Counted from the first letter of the stretch, positions 22,608 through 31,274 are shown. The stretch is DNA of 64,000 nt from Prostheceraeus crozeri (GCA_907163375.1 CAJQUW010007301.1:82026-146025); one strand, 5' to 3'. Notes: generated by a model from the letters alone, not told the origin. Numbers and translations: made by a program.

Positions 22608-22937
22608 TGTCAAGATATCTACCTTTGCCATTTTTATAATTTTTTGTAAATTCTTTTCCACAGTAATAACATTTTGTTTCATTAACAAAATTAATTTTTT
22701 CTTCATCCGTTAATGGAAGCATTGGTATATTTGTTTCAAGCAATTGTGAAAAACGTCCTTGTAATTCTTCTACTTTCTTTGTAAACATTTCTGAACTATC
22801 TTCACCATAGTATTGATAATATTCTGATTTAAATAATTCAGGATAATTTGAATGATTGTACATTCCCCAACATAATGGTTTTTGTTCAAATAAATATTTT
22901 TCTTTACTTTGTTCAGATGCACTTTTTTCATAATTAT

Positions 22938-22963
22938 AAACCGAAGGTTCTAGGGCTTGGCCC
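22938..22963. repeat. GC-rich double hairpin inside PolB
   Basis: Inverted copy of the element seen at 24291, 24390 and 25399: ACCGAAGGTTC next to GGGCTTGGCCC. On the minus strand it encodes GTGQALEPS in frame in PolB, so relative to the gene it is in the opposite orientation to the others. Confidence 0.85.
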
Positions 22964-22995
22964 GTACCATTTTCAGAATTATCATTTTCAGAATC

Positions 22996-23028
22996 GGGCG
23001 AAGCCCTGGAAGACATCTCCGATGTCCC
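22996..23028. repeat. GC-rich double hairpin inside PolB, variant
   Basis: First hairpin GGGCGAAGCCC is the same as at 24291; the second is different, GACATCTCCGATGTC. Compensating change of both arms of the second stem argues that base pairing, and not sequence, is what is kept. Encodes SEMSSRASPD on the minus strand, in frame. Confidence 0.85.
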
Positions 23029-24290
23029 GTGATTTTGTGTCATATTAACATTATATGCTTCGAAATCACAATAAATAGTAATGGGTACTTTATTTTTCAA
23101 ATAATGTCTATTATATATTAAATAATCATCTTTAGGAAAAGCATTTTCAACTGCTTCATTTTGTTGGCAATTCTCCAAATGTCTATTCATTTCTTCTTTA
23201 GTTCTAAAGCTCGTCATACATTGAAGACAAAGAAAATTTGTATTATCTGAAGTTTTTGTAAATATAGAAACATCTTTACACAATATAAAATGACCCTGAT
23301 AATATAATATTCTTGTACTAATATTTTTGTTTGTTGTTGATGATCTGTTTTACATTTTTGTAAACTTTCATTTAAATTTTGTAATTTTTGTTGATATTCT
23401 AAAGATAAAGATGAATATTTGTAATTATAATCATCATTACGTCCTTTATAATTATTATGATTAATCATTATTGGTGATAGTGTTCTTATAATTTCAAATT
23501 TTTCAGTACATATTATATTTCCTTGGTAAAAAATATTATGATGCATGTAATTTCCTCTATAATTATATACTATTTCTGATTGACATAAATTTTTATTATT
23601 CAAATAAAATTTTTTTGAATCTGAGTAAAATGGAGTAATATTACCAATAGAAACATAATTCACATTTAATTCAAAAACATTTACTTCTATTAAATTTTTA
23701 TTCTATTTATGAAACTTTTTTAACCTATTATAATCATATGGAACTTCATGTAAGCCATCAGAGAGATCAAACTCATTTATATATTCTTTTTTGTCATAAT
23801 GACTTAGTCTTTCTTTATGATATTCTGCAGGATGTAAATGTGCTATAATACTCCACAGAAAACAATAATCATCTTCATTTTTTATGTTGATTATTTGTGG
23901 TGAACTGAAAGGTAAAGGAACATAACTACCACCAGTATTATTTTTATATTTATCAATTACTATTTTCTTAGATAGTATTTTAACAAATCTCCAACCAGAT
24001 TCACGTAACTGGACTTCAATTATACAATTTTCTAATTTATTTATCATCGATTCAAATATGGGTTGTATATCATTTATATTATGAATTTCTTGTGAATTTG
24101 TAAAATGTCCTTGTATTATTTCTTCAGGAATTCCATCAGGTCCATTTTTTGTATAAAGTACTTCTACATTCATATAACATTTGAAAGATTTCTTAAATAT
24201 TTTGAAAAAGTTTGTTAATACATTATAAAAAGTTTCATCGGTTTCATTATGGTCAACAGATTCATTAAATAAATATTTTATATCTGTTAT

Positions 24291-24316
24291 GGGCGAAGCC
24301 CTAGAACCTTCGGTTC
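24291..24316. repeat. GC-rich double hairpin inside PolB N-terminus
   Basis: GGGCGAAGCCC (loop GAA) then TA then GAACCTTCGGTTC (loop TTC). Encodes RTEGSRASP on the minus strand, in frame. Confidence 0.9.
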
Positions 24317-24389
24317 GTTCGGCTTCATCAAATTCATCTATTTCGTTAAATTCGTCAGTATCGCTAAATAAATATCTTCCATCTGGTAC

Positions 24390-24414
24390 GGGCCAAGCCC
24401 TAGAACCTTCGGTT
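24390..24414. repeat. GC-rich double hairpin inside PolB N-terminus, second copy
   Basis: GGGCCAAGCCC then TA then GAACCTTCGGTTT. It lies 99 bp from the copy at 24291, so the protein has two TEGSRA-type inserts 33 residues apart (TEGSRAWPVPDG and TEGSRASPITD). The flanking protein is also locally duplicated (KYLF/RYLF), so a segment duplication may have doubled the element. Confidence 0.9.
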
Positions 24415-24667
24415 TGTAGGATCTCATCTTCACTATTAAAAACTTTTTTATATTCCGAATGTGAATAATCATCAAACATTTTTTTAACTTTTATATCAGT
24501 AGGTAATGTTTCTAGATAGTTTAAAAAATTATTTAATTCTAATATATTTCCTTCATCAACTCGAACTACATTTTGTAAATGCAATTTACTATTTAAATGA
24601 GATTGATAACTTCTTTTTGTTTGCAACTTTTTTTACATAAGTTACAATAAAACTTGGTATTTTCCAT

Positions 24668-24820
24668 TTTTTATTTTTTAAAGAAAAAATTGTGTTTTAA
24701 TTTTAGGGATAAACATTCTAATATCAAGGTCTTGAGAGTTATTTTATTATATATTTCACGTTCTTTAGTTATTTTATTTTCTTTGTCACATTAAGTTTTA
24801 TCATATAACGTTTTATCACA
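24668..24820. other. AT-rich gap with short direct repeat
   Basis: Contains the PolB leader (AAAAAATAAAAA before the ATG) and a ~30 bp direct repeat, TTAAG(T)TTATCATATAACG, at about 24791 and 24821. No gene is seen. Confidence 0.5.
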
Positions 24821-26150
24821 TTAAGTTGTATCATATAACGTTTTATCAATAGATAGTTTAAATTTATTTTCACTAAATATTGATTCTTCATCATCATCAT
24901 AAATTACACCTTTTGGGATTGGATGCCATTCTCTTCTTGGTATATCTAATTCTTAATTACATTTTTTATCTGATAATAATATAATAGAGAAATATATTGG
25001 TCTTTGATCTCTTTTGGAAAATTTAATAACACCACCATAATCTGAATCATTTTTAGTTTTTATTAAAGATGATAAAATTTTAAATTGATTAGATGTAAAT
25101 CCTAATTTAAATTTTGTAGACCCGACACATAGTTGTCTAACAGTATCTTCAACTATACCATCATTATTATTTTCAATTGTAAGAAAATGAAATTTAGATA
25201 AATTTTGATTATATGTAGTATTAATATCATGTACATCAGTATGAGATATAAATTTTTCTTCACCTAAATTTTTATAATTACTAATATTTTTATAATCTTT
25301 TTTACCATTTATACCTTTTCAGATGTTTCGGAATCATCATTATTATTATCATCATCTATATTATTATCATTATTATTATTATAAGATTCTTTAAGATCGG
25401 GCAAAGCCCTAGAACCTTCGGTTCGTTTATTATGATTATGATTATGGTCATTGTTAATAGTATAAGGTGTCGTCCACATATAAATTTTTTCTTGTTGAGC
25501 TAAACCATTTATATAAGATTTTAACAAATTAATATTTAAGTTTGAATATAATCCTATATATGTATCATCATCATATCTTTGCGGCATTTCTGATGTTTCT
25601 TGTTTATAAATTGTGTCTCTATAATAAACTTGACATAATTATTCTTCGTTATGCTTTTTACTCTCGATATGAATATTATATTGGTTTTGTTCATCAACGA
25701 ATAATCTAATTTTTTCCTTTGAAACGATTTTAATTTCTTAACTAATTCTTTAATATTGATATAATTAATAATTTTATTTTCTATCCAATCCGTATTACTA
25801 ATCGGTAAAACTGCTCTAATAAAACCATAAACATTATTATGTCCTATTATAACCATATTTTCTTTATTTAATTCTACATATGCAACATCAATATATTTAC
25901 TTACAATCTCCATAAATTTAATAAATGGATCACCTGGAAAAATACAATAGTTAGTTTCTATAGAAGGTAAACCTTTAGTCTGTTCTTTAAATATTTCAGC
26001 TTGTAATTCAAATAAAATATTAACATCTATACATGGATTATTATTATTATTATTATCAAAACATTTATTTTCAAATCCCGTTGATCTCGTCGAATAAGAA
26101 GAACAGGATGATGCGGACGAATATAATTTTTTTAAATTTCCTTCAACCAT
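24821..26150 (-). pseudogene. Unknown Polinton gene, broken in three places
   Basis: Starts ATGGTTGAAGG at 26150, sharing a 75 bp divergent intergenic gap with the coiled-coil gene. The frame is open to about 25590, shifts there, shifts again near 25316, and meets an in-frame TAA at 24955-24953; the collinear reading ends at TAA 24823-24821. About 440 codons in total. Visible pieces show a Ser/Asn-rich N-terminus, then strand-helix alternation (DVAYVELNKENMVIIGHNN, YINIKELVKKLKSFQRKKLD) and a later block FKLGFTSNQFKILSSLIKT. The alternation loosely recalls sliding-clamp folds, but no diagnostic motif is present, so the function is left open. A GC-rich double hairpin and His-Asn repeats (HNHNHNK) lie in the middle linker. 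Location next to PolB hints at a replication role (inference). Confidence 0.55.
25399..25424. repeat. GC-rich double hairpin in unknown minus gene
   Basis: GGGCAAAGCCC then TA then GAACCTTCGGTTC, the same element as in PolB. It encodes KRTEGSRALPD in frame on the minus strand, in a low-complexity linker. Confidence 0.9.
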
Positions 26151-26225
26151 TTTTTTATTTTTATTAGAAAAAATTTTATTTTTTTTCCGATTATATAAAA
26201 AATTTTATTTTTTTATTGTTAAAAA
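26151..26225. promoter_or_regulatory. Divergent AT-rich promoter gap
   Basis: Seventy-five bases, almost pure A/T, separate two divergent starts. On each side a T-rich run is followed by A-runs ending directly at the ATG (TTTTTTATTGTTAAAAA before 26226). Similar leaders precede the ATPase, the 27231 gene and the 29309 gene, so this is the likely shared promoter type; no TATA or initiator consensus can be fixed by eye. Confidence 0.45.
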
Positions 26226-27167
26226 ATGATGTTACCAAATGTTGGTGGAGGTGCATATATCCCGAATAATTGTGAATTAGAAATAGAGATAGAAAATTAT
26301 ATTGTGAAAACTGGAGACGTTTTATCTGGTCCATTGCATCTTTCTATTCTTCCGCAACAAAATACAGAGTTGACAAATAAACAATATGTTGATACACAAA
26401 TCAATGACTTAAAAGAAAAATATATAAACGATGTTTTGGTTCCACTGATGAACGAATTAAAGTTGCTTAAACTTAATGACAAATCATTAAACGAAAAATT
26501 ATTAAAACTTGATAAAAAGGATAGAGAGCTAGAAGCAGATATAGCAAAACTTTTTAAAAAGATTTCAGAACAATCAAAAATTTTAATATTACTTTCTATA
26601 AATTTAAAATCTGCAGTCATTAAAAATAAAGATCAGATAAAAATGCTAAAAGAACAATTAGAAGATGAAATAGAAAAACTACCTGAAAGAATTAAAAAAA
26701 AATTAAAGCAGTTACAAACTACATTCCAAAAAAGTGTTGATGAATTACGTTCTAAAATTACTCAACAAATGAAAAAGATGAATAGAATAATAAATGAAGT
26801 AAACTCACTTAATCAAAAAGTTGATAAACTGAAAACTCTTAAAATCAACTTAGAAAATGAATTAGAGAAAAATTTACAAGAAAACTCTAAAGAAAATAAA
26901 GAACAGTTAGATGCTGTTAAAAGACAATTAGATGTTCTTAAAATTAAGTTAAATGCTCTTACAGCGGCGTTGAAGATGAAACAGGAGAAAATGCAAGTTA
27001 ATAGAAAAGAAATTAAAGTACATCACACGCTACTTGACGCAATAGATAAAGTGCAACAGACAATTAATAAAGTTATCTCGAAGTTGTTGTCCATTCACAA
27101 ACGTAAATCTCGATCGACGAAGTCTTGGGTTTCTAACCTATCGGAGCGAAGCTCCTCGAGGCTTTAG
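26226..27167 (+). CDS. Coiled-coil fibre-like protein
   Basis: An intact 313-codon frame. Residues about 30-60 read TGDVLSGPLHLS then NTELTNKQYVDTQIND, a pattern well known from phage tail-fibre and tail-collar shafts (GDxMSGPL...A(T)xKYVDxxI). Residues 60-285 are almost unbroken heptad-type coiled coil rich in Lys, Glu and Leu, and the C-terminus is basic. A trimeric fibre or spike anchored to the capsid is a reasonable inference, since it is encoded with the late structural genes; an internal scaffold is an alternative. The last codons (LSERSSSRL) and the TAG stop are supplied by a GC-rich double hairpin at 27143-27169, so the original C-terminus may have been different. Confidence 0.6.
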   Translation: MMLPNVGGGAYIPNNCELEIEIENYIVKTGDVLSGPLHLSILPQQNTELTNKQYVDTQINDLKEKYINDVLVPLMNELKLLKLNDKSLNEKLLKLDKKDRELEADIAKLFKKISEQSKILILLSINLKSAVIKNKDQIKMLKEQLEDEIEKLPERIKKKLKQLQTTFQKSVDELRSKITQQMKKMNRIINEVNSLNQKVDKLKTLKINLENELEKNLQENSKENKEQLDAVKRQLDVLKIKLNALTAALKMKQEKMQVNRKEIKVHHTLLDAIDKVQQTINKVISKLLSIHKRKSRSTKSWVSNLSERSSSRL

Positions 27168-27169
27168 CC
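27143..27169. repeat. GC-rich double hairpin ending a gene
   Basis: GGAGCGAAGCTCC, TCGA, GGCTTTAGCC. The TAG stop of the coiled-coil gene lies in the second hairpin. It is the reverse complement, with one or two changes, of the hairpin at 29128-29154 that ends the capsid gene, so the same element sits at two gene ends in opposite orientations. Confidence 0.92.
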
Positions 27170-27230
27170 AATCATAAACGTAAATATTAACGTAAATATT
27201 TTTCCCAAAAGTCAAATTTATTCCTAAAAA

Positions 27231-27689
27231 ATGCCTATAATTTATAAACACAATCTTAAACATTTTGCTTCAAATCAAAAAATTGCTCATGAACCATCTA
27301 TGAAATCTGTTTACCATTATAACAATGTAGAAACAATTCAAAAAGAAGGAGATGGTATATTTTTTGGTATTGGAAGCATCGTTAACTTGATAAAAAATAA
27401 TAAAGATTTGATTACATCTGCTGCAAAAGGAGCAGCTGCTATAGGTAGTACAGCTAGTGCCATATCAAATGCTGCTCAGTCTCAAAACGAATTAAAACAA
27501 CTAGAAACTATTCGTAAACTTAAGAATGATTCTGAAGAACTAAAAAAATTAAAAAAACTTTCAGAGGAAACAAAAAACAAAATTACTAACATAGCTGTGG
27601 GGGATGATAGTAAAAAGGGGAAGAAAACAGGCGTAGCCATAGAACGTTCAATTGAAGAAATAAGAGGCAATGGTCTAGCAAAATTCTAA
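27231..27689 (+). CDS. Small amphipathic virion-type protein
   Basis: An intact 152-codon frame with leader TTCCTAAAAA before the ATG. Residues about 40-50 are Gly-rich (GDGIFFGIGS), residues 62-85 are small and Ala-rich (SAAKGAAAIGSTASAISNAA), the next ~45 are charged coiled coil (ELKKLKKLSEETKNK), and the tail is basic. Proteins of this shape in Polintons and adintoviruses are compared with adenovirus minor cement/membrane-lytic and core proteins, which are cut by the viral protease. No cleavage site can be assigned safely. It lies between the fibre-like and major capsid genes in the same orientation. The tail GVAIERSIEE is encoded by a GGCGTAGCC-containing hairpin-like segment near 27631. 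Confidence 0.55.
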   Translation: MPIIYKHNLKHFASNQKIAHEPSMKSVYHYNNVETIQKEGDGIFFGIGSIVNLIKNNKDLITSAAKGAAAIGSTASAISNAAQSQNELKQLETIRKLKNDSEELKKLKKLSEETKNKITNIAVGDDSKKGKKTGVAIERSIEEIRGNGLAKF

Positions 27690-27801
27690 AATTATATTTT
27701 AGTAAAAATTTTTTAGTAAATTATTTTTAGTAAAATTTTTTAGTAAAATTTTTCTGTGTATGAGAAAAAACAAAAAAGTCAAATTATTTTTTATAAAAAT
27801 G

Positions 27802-29133
27802 TCTTTGCTTATCGAAAATAAATTTAGATTAGACGATCCTCCGTTCGTCAGTTATAATCAAAAAAAGAATGACTATATAAGAATTGCTATGAATCCCGGA
27901 TCTTCTAGTAGAGTAAATACTGGAGGAGATTTAATCTTTGAAGTTGATAATCAGCAGAGTTATTTATATTTATCTGATTCATTTTTACACTGTGAATATT
28001 CTTTATATAGTGATGCCAATTTTACAACACCATTACCAGATACCGATAATATTGCATTAGAGAATAATTTTTTTCCAAGATTATTTACACAAATGCGTTT
28101 AGATGTTGCAACTCAAAATATAGAAACAATAAGTGATTCTCCAGGTGTAATTGATACAATGCTTAGATTTGTAACAATTGGTGAAAATAATAAAAAGCAT
28201 GAAATCGAAGGTTGGTTTCCTGATACTAATGATGGTATAGTTGTTGATGATTTAACTCACGCTGGAACAGATGCAGCAGGAATTGCGAAAGATGTAGAAA
28301 ATATTGCAAATCATTTAAATAAAACAAATAATACTGCATATAAAGAAAGACGTGAATTTAACAAGAAAAGTAAACAGACAGTACATTGGTCATTGTCTCC
28401 ATTATTCGGATATTTAGATTATGATAAAATATCATATCAATTAAAATTTAAGTTAATAATTCATCGTACAACAAATAATGAATCAATCTTTTTTGGTAAG
28501 ACTGGAAAAAAAGCATATTTAAAAATTGATAGACTTGAATGGTGGATAAATCATATTACTCCTAGTTTAGAAGTTGAAACAGCTATTGCAAAAAGATTAA
28601 ATACTAACAAACCAATTCCAGTAAATTTTCTAAAGCGTACTGCTAGTTCAGTAACTTTTTCCGAACAAAGATTTAACTGGCATTTTACTAGAACTGCGAA
28701 TACTCCAAGATATTTATTACTAACTTTTCAAAGAAATGATTCTCCAAGTTTTGATAAGAACAACATTCTTTTTCATATTAATACAATTCGAAGTTTACAA
28801 GTTTCATTAAATCAAACCCGATATCCAATTGATCCATTAAGATTCGATGATACCAATAATCAATTTATGGAAGGATATGATTCTTATCGAAATCTTTGTA
28901 TAGAATTTGAAATTAAACCACAATTAACTCCTGGAGATTGGAGACATTTATATCCTGTTTTCTGTTTCGATTTAAGTGCACAATCTGAAGATATTATCAA
29001 GACTGGTTGTGATGTAACAATTAATATTGAAAAGAAAGATTCCACAACTTCATTGATGGCTTATGGTTTATTGCAAGAAGATGTAAAATATTCTATTGAA
29101 ATTCTTAATGTTAAGATGGCTAGGATCGGCTGA
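27802..29133 (+). CDS. Double jelly-roll major capsid protein
   Basis: The frame can be read from ATG 27760, but the ATG at 27802 (MSLLIENKFRLDDPPF) is preferred because it follows a TATAAAA-rich leader and the extra 14 residues are a basic run unlike the family. That gives 443 codons without a break, the usual size for a Polinton hexon-like protein. Features: an N-terminal strand region FRLDDPPFVSYNQKKND, the VHWSLSPLFGYLDYDK block near residue 195, and near the C-terminus LYPVFCFDLSAQSEDI followed by VTINIEKKD, the strongly conserved last strands of the second jelly roll. Trimers of this protein form the icosahedral shell. The TGA stop lies inside a GC-rich double hairpin. It is the best-kept long gene of the element. 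Confidence 0.9.
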   Translation, partial: SLLIENKFRLDDPPFVSYNQKKNDYIRIAMNPGSSSRVNTGGDLIFEVDNQQSYLYLSDSFLHCEYSLYSDANFTTPLPDTDNIALENNFFPRLFTQMRLDVATQNIETISDSPGVIDTMLRFVTIGENNKKHEIEGWFPDTNDGIVVDDLTHAGTDAAGIAKDVENIANHLNKTNNTAYKERREFNKKSKQTVHWSLSPLFGYLDYDKISYQLKFKLIIHRTTNNESIFFGKTGKKAYLKIDRLEWWINHITPSLEVETAIAKRLNTNKPIPVNFLKRTASSVTFSEQRFNWHFTRTANTPRYLLLTFQRNDSPSFDKNNILFHINTIRSLQVSLNQTRYPIDPLRFDDTNNQFMEGYDSYRNLCIEFEIKPQLTPGDWRHLYPVFCFDLSAQSEDIIKTGCDVTINIEKKDSTTSLMAYGLLQEDVKYSIEILNVKMARIG

Positions 29134-29154
29134 AGCCTCGAGGAGCTTTGCTCC
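29128..29154. repeat. GC-rich double hairpin ending the capsid gene
   Basis: GGCTGAAGCC, TCGA, GGAGCTTTGCTCC. The capsid stop TGA (29131-29133) is the loop of the first hairpin, so the last residues of the protein (ARIG) are partly encoded by the insert. Confidence 0.92.
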
Positions 29155-29308
29155 GATAAGTTAATTAAAATTTTTAGGTAACTTAAAATTTTTTCATAAC
29201 TTGAATAGATTAAAATTTTTGATAACTTAAAATTTGTTCTTAAGTTAAAAATTTTTCATAACTAGAATAGATTAAAATTTTTCGTAACTTAAAATTTTTT
29301 TATTCAAA
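29155..29308. repeat. AT-rich tandem repeats before hydrophobic-protein gene
   Basis: Alternating units of TTAAAATTTTTxxTAACTT and GAATAGATTAAAATTTTT fill the 154 bp gap (three to four copies). Only A/T-rich leader DNA remains before the next ATG. Confidence 0.75.
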
Positions 29309-29791
29309 ATGTCGCAAGCGAAAAGTAATAATGATAAAACTGTTGAATTAAAATTACGTAATATTGTTGACAAAAATACCCCTAAAACTATTACTATTAA
29401 TAAAAAAAAGTATTACATAAGTAAACCAATGATAGAGAATATTAAATTACAAGAAGAAAAGAATGGCGGGATTCTCCCATTAATTCCTCTAATAATAGGA
29501 GGCATAGCAGCTGCGGGAAGTGTCGCAGGTGGGACAGCTGGTATTGTGCAAGCAGTAAATAAAAATAAATCAGAGAAAGCAGCATTGGAAGAACAAAAAC
29601 GTCATAACAGAGAGTTAGAGCAAGTTGCTAGAGGAGAAGGAGTAGTAGGTAATTTTATAAGTAAATTAAAATTAGTTGATGAAGGAAAACGAGTTCTTAA
29701 AAATATTCTTCACAATGTTCATGATTTAATTGAAATTAAAGAAACTAAAGATGGTTCTGGAATATATCTAAGTCCTAGTATGATTCGGTAA
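29309..29791 (+). CDS. Small hydrophobic virion-type protein
   Basis: An intact 160-codon frame. The basic N-terminus (TITINKKKYYISK) is followed at residues about 50-85 by a Gly/Ala/Ile-rich hydrophobic segment (GGILPLIPLIIGGIAAAGSV) and then a charged helix (NKSEKAALEEQKRHNRELEQ). The GGxLPLIPLI type of segment is typical of adenovirus-like core or membrane-active peptides found in adintovirus-type elements; this is a family-pattern inference. It follows the capsid gene and precedes the phospholipase-integrase frame, all on the plus strand. Two GC-rich hairpins start directly after the stop. Confidence 0.55.
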   Translation: MSQAKSNNDKTVELKLRNIVDKNTPKTITINKKKYYISKPMIENIKLQEEKNGGILPLIPLIIGGIAAAGSVAGGTAGIVQAVNKNKSEKAALEEQKRHNRELEQVARGEGVVGNFISKLKLVDEGKRVLKNILHNVHDLIEIKETKDGSGIYLSPSMIR

Positions 29792-29792
29792 T

Positions 29793-29851
29793 AACCTCAG
29801 GACCTTTGGTTCTATAGGTTAGTAACCTGAGGACCTTTGGTCCGATTAGGT
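29793..29851. repeat. Two tandem GC-rich palindromes between genes
   Basis: Two ~31 bp units, each with GGACCTTTGGTYC inside an outer AACCT/AGGTT pairing (about 29793-29820 and 29824-29851). They separate the small hydrophobic protein from the phospholipase-integrase gene. Confidence 0.85.
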
Positions 29852-29875
29852 AAAACATTTATTTTATCTTTTAAA

Positions 29876-31200
29876 ATGAATTCTACAAATTCCGAAAATT
29901 TAATTAAATTAAAAATTGCTAATTTAGATTTATTAAATTATCTATTAAACAAAAATAAAAACTCAAATTGTAAAATTTATGAAGGTAACGACATACAAAA
30001 AACATTAGAAAACTTTCCTGGATTTATTTGGAGTAAATATTCGAAAGAAAAACATCTTCCTGGTCATTCATATACCGGTCCAGGAACTCGATTAGATATA
30101 AGACTAGATGAGAATAATAATCCAAAACCAGGTGAAGAACCAATAAATAGAGTAGATGCCGCAGCTTACAGGCATGATTTGGCTTATCGAAATCATGATC
30201 TAAGTTCTCGACATGCAGCTGATAAGAAGATGATTCAAGAATTAGATAGTATTCAAAATCCTACATTTAGAGAAAAAATTGAAAGAATGTTTGTTAAGAA
30301 AGCTTTACAAGCTAAAATATTATTCGGTCAAGGTCTAAATGAAACGACAGCAAAGCTGTCTGAGAGCAACGCTCGAACTCATGCCTCCGAAATGTCGAAT
30401 GACCCAAGCCGCTACGCGTCTGAAATTCATAAAGAATACAGAAGGCCTAAATATTTATTGAAAGTAAAAGTATTTAATAGAGATGATATTTGGAGTGCTG
30501 ATCTTATTCATATGCCGAATGAAAAAGATTATAAATACGCATTGACCGTTATAGATTTATATACACGATATGCTTGGGTAAAGCCTTTAAAAAATAAAAG
30601 TGGTCTATCAGTTAAATATGCGTTTGAAGAAATCTTTAAAGAAAGTAATAGAAAGCCAAGGAAATTGTTTGTTGATAAAGGATCGGAATTTTATAACCGA
30701 AACGTTCAGCCACTATTTGAAACTGTTTATTCAACTGAAAATGCAGGGAAGGCCGTAGTGATAGAAAGATTCAATAGATCATTAAAAAATAAATTATTCA
30801 AGAAATTTACTGAGCAAAGAAATCAAAAATGGTTGAAGATATTACCAGGATTGTAGAACAGTACAATAATAAAGTTCATACAGGTATTGAAGAAACTCCA
30901 AAGAATGCTTCTGACGACCCTGATTTAATACGAAAGAAAATATTCGAGAATAATTATTCGAATGAGAGTAATCCGAATTTGCAGAAACTTAAGCCGAAAT
31001 TTAAAATTGGTGATAGAGTTAGAATATTTAAGTATAAGAATAAATTTGAAAAGGGCTTTGTTGGATACTGGACGAAACAGATATTTGAAGTTTGTAAAAT
31101 AAACCAAACTTATCCGATTACTTACGAAATCAAAGATTTAGATGATGAAAATATCAGAGGCCGATTTTATCAAAATGAATTACAACGAACTGATTTTTAA
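29876..31200 (+). pseudogene. Phospholipase A2-integrase fusion, one frameshift
   Basis: The frame opens at ATG 29876 and is open for 326 codons; a shift near 30830 moves the rest to another frame (open to 31200). Residues about 65-125 carry a parvovirus VP1-type phospholipase A2: calcium loop YTGPGT at 66-71 and catalytic His100-Asp101 in YRHDLAY, with RHAADKK downstream. In capsids this domain breaches endosomal membrane. Residues about 173 onward are a retroviral-type integrase core with the catalytic triad Asp209 (WSADLI), Asp267 (VDKGSEF) and Glu297 (VIERFNRSL); after the shift comes the C-terminal FKIGDRVRIFKYKN SH3-like/chromo-type block. Integrase and phospholipase are normally separate products. 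Here they are joined by a linker coded by two GC-rich hairpins, and Met173 (30392) would be a natural integrase start. The fusion therefore probably arose by hairpin insertion over a former stop. Confidence 0.82.
30346..30374. repeat. Two GC-rich hairpins in the fusion linker
   Basis: GACAGCAAAGCTGTC (30346-30360, perfect 6 bp stem) and GAGCAACGCTC (30364-30374). Translated in frame as TTAKLSESNART between the phospholipase and integrase domains; further GC-rich bases follow to about 30420. Confidence 0.85.
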
Positions 31201-31228
31201 TTATCATTATTATTGGAACTAACGTTTC

Positions 31229-31274
31229 GGGAATGAAATTCCCTTGTTAGGCGTAGCCATTGAACCTACGGTTC
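31229..31274. repeat. Three GC-rich hairpins between integrase and protease ends
   Basis: GGGAATGAAATTCCC (31229-31243), GGCGTAGCC (31250-31258) and GAACCTACGGTTC (31262-31274). The stop codon of the minus-strand protease is in the loop of the third, so its last residues (NEP) are encoded by the hairpin. It lies between convergent genes, where a transcription end is expected. The second Polinton copy keeps the same hairpins at 63952-64000. Confidence 0.9.

Larger units (their letters stand above)
20384..24667 (-). pseudogene. Polinton DNA polymerase B, several breaks
   Basis: About 4.3 kb on the minus strand, starting at ATG 24667-24665 with a C2H2-like finger start (FYCNLCKK). Motifs in order: KNEDDYCFLWSIIAHLHP near 23860, a second finger FLCLQCMTSF near 23230, exonuclease I ITIYCDFEAY near 23060, a CYYCGKEF...HDHLNGLYRGAAHNSCN metal-binding insert near 22670-22530, exonuclease YNGSKYDFHL near 22460, polymerase motif A YYDFNSLYSS near 21580, motif B KLMNNAFYGK near 21090 and catalytic HFTDTDSVF near 20810. 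This is the protein-primed family B replicase that copies the linear genome. Breaks: frame changes near 24630, 23300 and 22045, and in-frame stops at 23705-23703 (TAG) and 22413-22411 (TAA). Catalytic residues themselves are kept, which suggests recent decay or sequence error. GC-rich hairpins interrupt the frame in at least five places. Confidence 0.9.

Noticed and set aside
17348-24955. Reassigned stop codons in Polinton genes (repeated in-frame TAA/TAG)
   Set aside because: Genuine frameshifts occur in the same genes, intact genes end with normal TAA, TAG and TGA, and both TAA and TAG are hit, so ordinary decay or sequence error explains it.
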